From NCBI RefSeq assembly GCF_016086655.4, contig NC_052131.2:37635705-37699704 (forward strand): DNA of 64,000 bases, given 5' to 3'. This DNA comes from Lepeophtheirus salmonis. Taxonomy: Eukaryota > Arthropoda > Copepoda > Siphonostomatoida > Caligidae. A model generated the notes under the pieces. That model saw only the letters and a list, made by a program, of their open reading frames with translations. It was not told the DNA's origin and did not search any database. Of this stretch, positions 61,526-64,000 are shown piece after piece; position 1 is the first letter of the stretch; the number at the start of each line of letters is the position of its first letter. The position numbers and the translations under genes were made by a program.

Positions 61526-62741
61526 TTTTTCTCCCAAGTTCTTAAGAGGTAATTTTGCATCCGAAAAGTTGATGTACAATTTAATTTGCTCATTTATATA
61601 AATTAATACCCTCCCTCTTAAAAGCACACATGAACACATAAAAACTAGCTAAAAAATACTACCCTAACCCAGAGCGACAATTATGAAGCAGGTTGATCGT
61701 TGAGTCTATCCGTAGACAAAACATGGGTTTCCTTTTCTCCAAGCTTTTACAAAAGATAAAGTTATTTTCCGACCAAATTATCACGATCTCTCTGAATCAT
61801 AGACTTATTTGAAGGTGCGGAGTAGAGAACGTATATATGACTTTTGATATGATTTCTTAGATTTGTTGAAGTTTTAAATGGAAGTGTCCAATCAGTCTCG
61901 GATATTTGATGTTTGAAACGAAGCCTCCAAGGGCCTCAAAGTCATCCTTACTTTCAGACAATAATTACTTCAATGTCAATCTTAAATTCTACACTGACTT
62001 ACAATTATAACCCTAACCAATATTGATTGTTATATTCCATTATCTATGAGATCATTAACTTAATACTAAGGTGTGTCTTCCTCAATAATGATAACAGCAT
62101 TATAAATATTTAAAAAAAACTGTTTAGATTACAACTGTTAAAAGTCTCGTTTTCGTCTACGGTCATATTTTTTACAATTATAAATATATGATTCCATGTG
62201 CTTGCCCTCGTCAATAAGAGAGTCGTGGAAATTGTGTTGGCCCCTCTCTAGTTCATACTTAATATTTCAAATCGAAAGGGTCCCATCCGGTTGTCACAAT
62301 ATTACCCATTTTGACAACAAAGTTCTAAACCTATAACACTCTGTATATGAGAGATTCCTTCCTTGATTAAAAACGTGATCACAAACCCTTCACAAATATT
62401 AGTCTCTTATTAAGAACATAACATTATTTATCCTATTATACGTTTTAAAGTTTATTGATCCAAAAATAAAGTACTTTATTTAATAATTGAAGAACAGAAA
62501 TGAAAATAAGCATATAATGAGCTTTTATTAATTGAATTCAACATATTTATCCAATCACTCGTCTTAAGCCAAAAAAGAACAATGAAGGCAAAGCCAAAAT
62601 GAGGGATGATTAAGATAAGGTCAATAGAGTATAATGTATCAATAAATATTTAATTTTTACGATAAAGAAATATAAAAATCAAATGTAGTTAAGTTTGTTC
62701 ATAAATTGGATAAATTTGTACTTCCAAATGATCCACAAGGT
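61526..62741. other. Intergenic stretch, nothing recognised
   Basis: AT-rich, with no supported features. Confidence 0.3.
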
Positions 62742-63283
62742 TTTGTAGCAAAACGTAGAATCTTGAGTCTCCTAGACTTTATGAACTCTGTCAGAAGGTG
62801 GTGGGACTTCTTAGTGTATGAGGGCGATACCCTGTCGCCCTTCACAGCCCTTTTAATAGTTTTATCAGACAGGGAGAAGTTATTGGCGAGGCGGTTCATG
62901 GATTTAGTGGGTTCTTCCTTGATCTTCTTTCTCTAACCTGGACAAGAGCTCTACATCTTCTTTTAATTCTGCCCCCATAACTTCCAGCTTTCCTATGAAA
63001 GTCTTCTACATAATTTTTCATCTTGACTTCCTTGAAAACCAGGTATATAATGGGCATTACAATTTTCATGAACCCCTCGCTACCACAACTTCAGCCTCTA
63101 CTAGATCTGAAATGAGTTGCCTATGACCTTCTTGCTCAGTAATGGTGACAAGATGACAGAATATTTATTATAGTTTTTTGATGCACAAAGGATGGCTGAA
63201 CTAAAATGTAAAAAATAATCACTAAACTATCCTTTATTTATTATTAATATTAATTAGCAGTCTATGTTTTGCTGCCAACCCTG
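62742..63283 (-). mobile_element. Family M1 deletion derivative (MITE-like), copy 2
   Basis: The left end TTTGTAGCAAAACGTAGAAT leads straight into minus-strand N-terminal transposase sequence ('MNRLANNFSLSDKTIKRAVK', 'HHLLTEFIKSRRLK'). The right end GTTTTGCTGCCAACCCTG is followed by TA. Length is about 542 bp, nearly equal to the copy at 27772-28291 and with the same deletion point, whereas the parent at 6283 is about 1275 bp. Confidence 0.75.
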
Positions 63284-64000
63284 TATATTCAATCTTATCA
63301 TTTTCAAGAAGAGCTTAGAAAAGAGAAGACATGCACAATCAAAGCTGTTTACAACTCAAGCAACACGAGTTTGATCTAGATGCGAGTTGTTAAGCTTTAA
63401 TTACAGAAAAGGAATTGTAATCATGCTGCATGTACATTCGAGAGTCAAATATCTGCTTAGAAGTCCAAGTCCTTCGCTACTTTTATTTGAGTGCAGTTTA
63501 ATTTCTCATATTTATTTTGAGATCACTTTAAGTCAGTAACTAAAATATAGGGCATGTATTGTCAAGGTATGTTTCTATTTTATCCATAATCGGCCCAAAA
63601 AGGAAGTAATTAAATTTATTATTACCAAATTCCAGAGTATTTAATAGGAACAAAAATCATATTGCCCTATTAAGAAAATGATAATGTAAGGTTGAGTTGT
63701 AATTAATTTTATGTGAAATATATATGAATGTACTGATGTACAAAAAAATAATATTTTAGGTGTTGTAGAATTATTTCAATTAATTAAAAGGACTTTTTTT
63801 CAAATATTGCTTATCTTCTTGGCAATCAAAACAGATGTTACTCGCTAAAACAATTTATATTACCAATACTTTATCCTCGTTAAAACAAATAGGTTTTGCA
63901 TCTTTGGTATCAAAATTACCGGAACAGAAGCACAGAAACCGAAGTTGCTCGTGATCGGCAGTTACAATATCAGGACAATAAACACTACTCAATTTTTTAG
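63284..64000. other. Intergenic stretch, nothing recognised
   Basis: AT-rich, with no coding, RNA or repeat feature supported. Confidence 0.3.

Noticed and set aside
1..64000. Prokaryotic features: operons, CRISPR arrays, Shine-Dalgarno sites
   Set aside because: Spliced genes, sparse coding content and eukaryotic DNA transposons show a nuclear animal sequence. No regularly spaced repeat array with unique spacers was seen.

Overview
This is an AT-rich animal nuclear fragment, not a bacterial window. It has short reading frames, spliced coding blocks with clear GT-AG junctions, long homopolymers, and many decayed DNA transposons of the IS630/Tc1/mariner superfamily. The transposon families (Tc1-like copies with a GGTGGTCCATTGAAATCTG end, and mariner types) resemble those I associate with caligid parasitic copepods such as Lepeophtheirus. 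That organism call is inference from memory, not a search result.

Only one host gene is recognisable, on the + strand. Its three visible coding exons are 4348-5287, 52507-53152 and 53776-54363. Their splice phases are mutually compatible (phase 1 in, phase 2 across the long intron, phase 0 across the short one). They join into the last 724 residues or so of a protein with a long serine-rich disordered linker and a C-terminal TOG (HEAT-type, tubulin-binding) domain. The TOG sequence matches the last TOG of the TOGARAM1/crescerin family, which regulates microtubules in cilia. The N-terminal part, with the other TOG domains expected for the family, must lie to the left of the window.

The long linker and the C-terminal TOG are separated by an intron of about 47.2 kb (5288-52506), unless an unseen exon lies within it. 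It is a transposon graveyard containing: (a) Tc1-like elements around 8.5, 14.8, 18.9, 35.7 and 40.1 kb, four of which share one internal deletion; (b) a second Tc1/mariner family with a nearly full-length parent at 6.3-7.6 kb and a short deletion derivative at 27.8 kb; (c) mariner relics at 33.1-35.5, 37.6-39.4 and 44.5 kb; (d) isolated transposase C-termini on both strands; (e) AT-rich repeat elements with G- or C-rich ends at 50.1-51.6 kb (another copy lies at 2.5 kb); and (f) a 200-bp module with perfect 24-bp inverted repeats bracketing an antisense 59-codon open frame at 26.3-26.5 kb.

To the left (1-4347) is the preceding intron, with two more transposase relics. To the right (54364-64000) are the 3' UTR with poly(A) signals and then more transposon relics, with no second host gene that I can support. 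All transposase reading frames are broken by stops, frameshifts or deletions, so I annotate them as relics.
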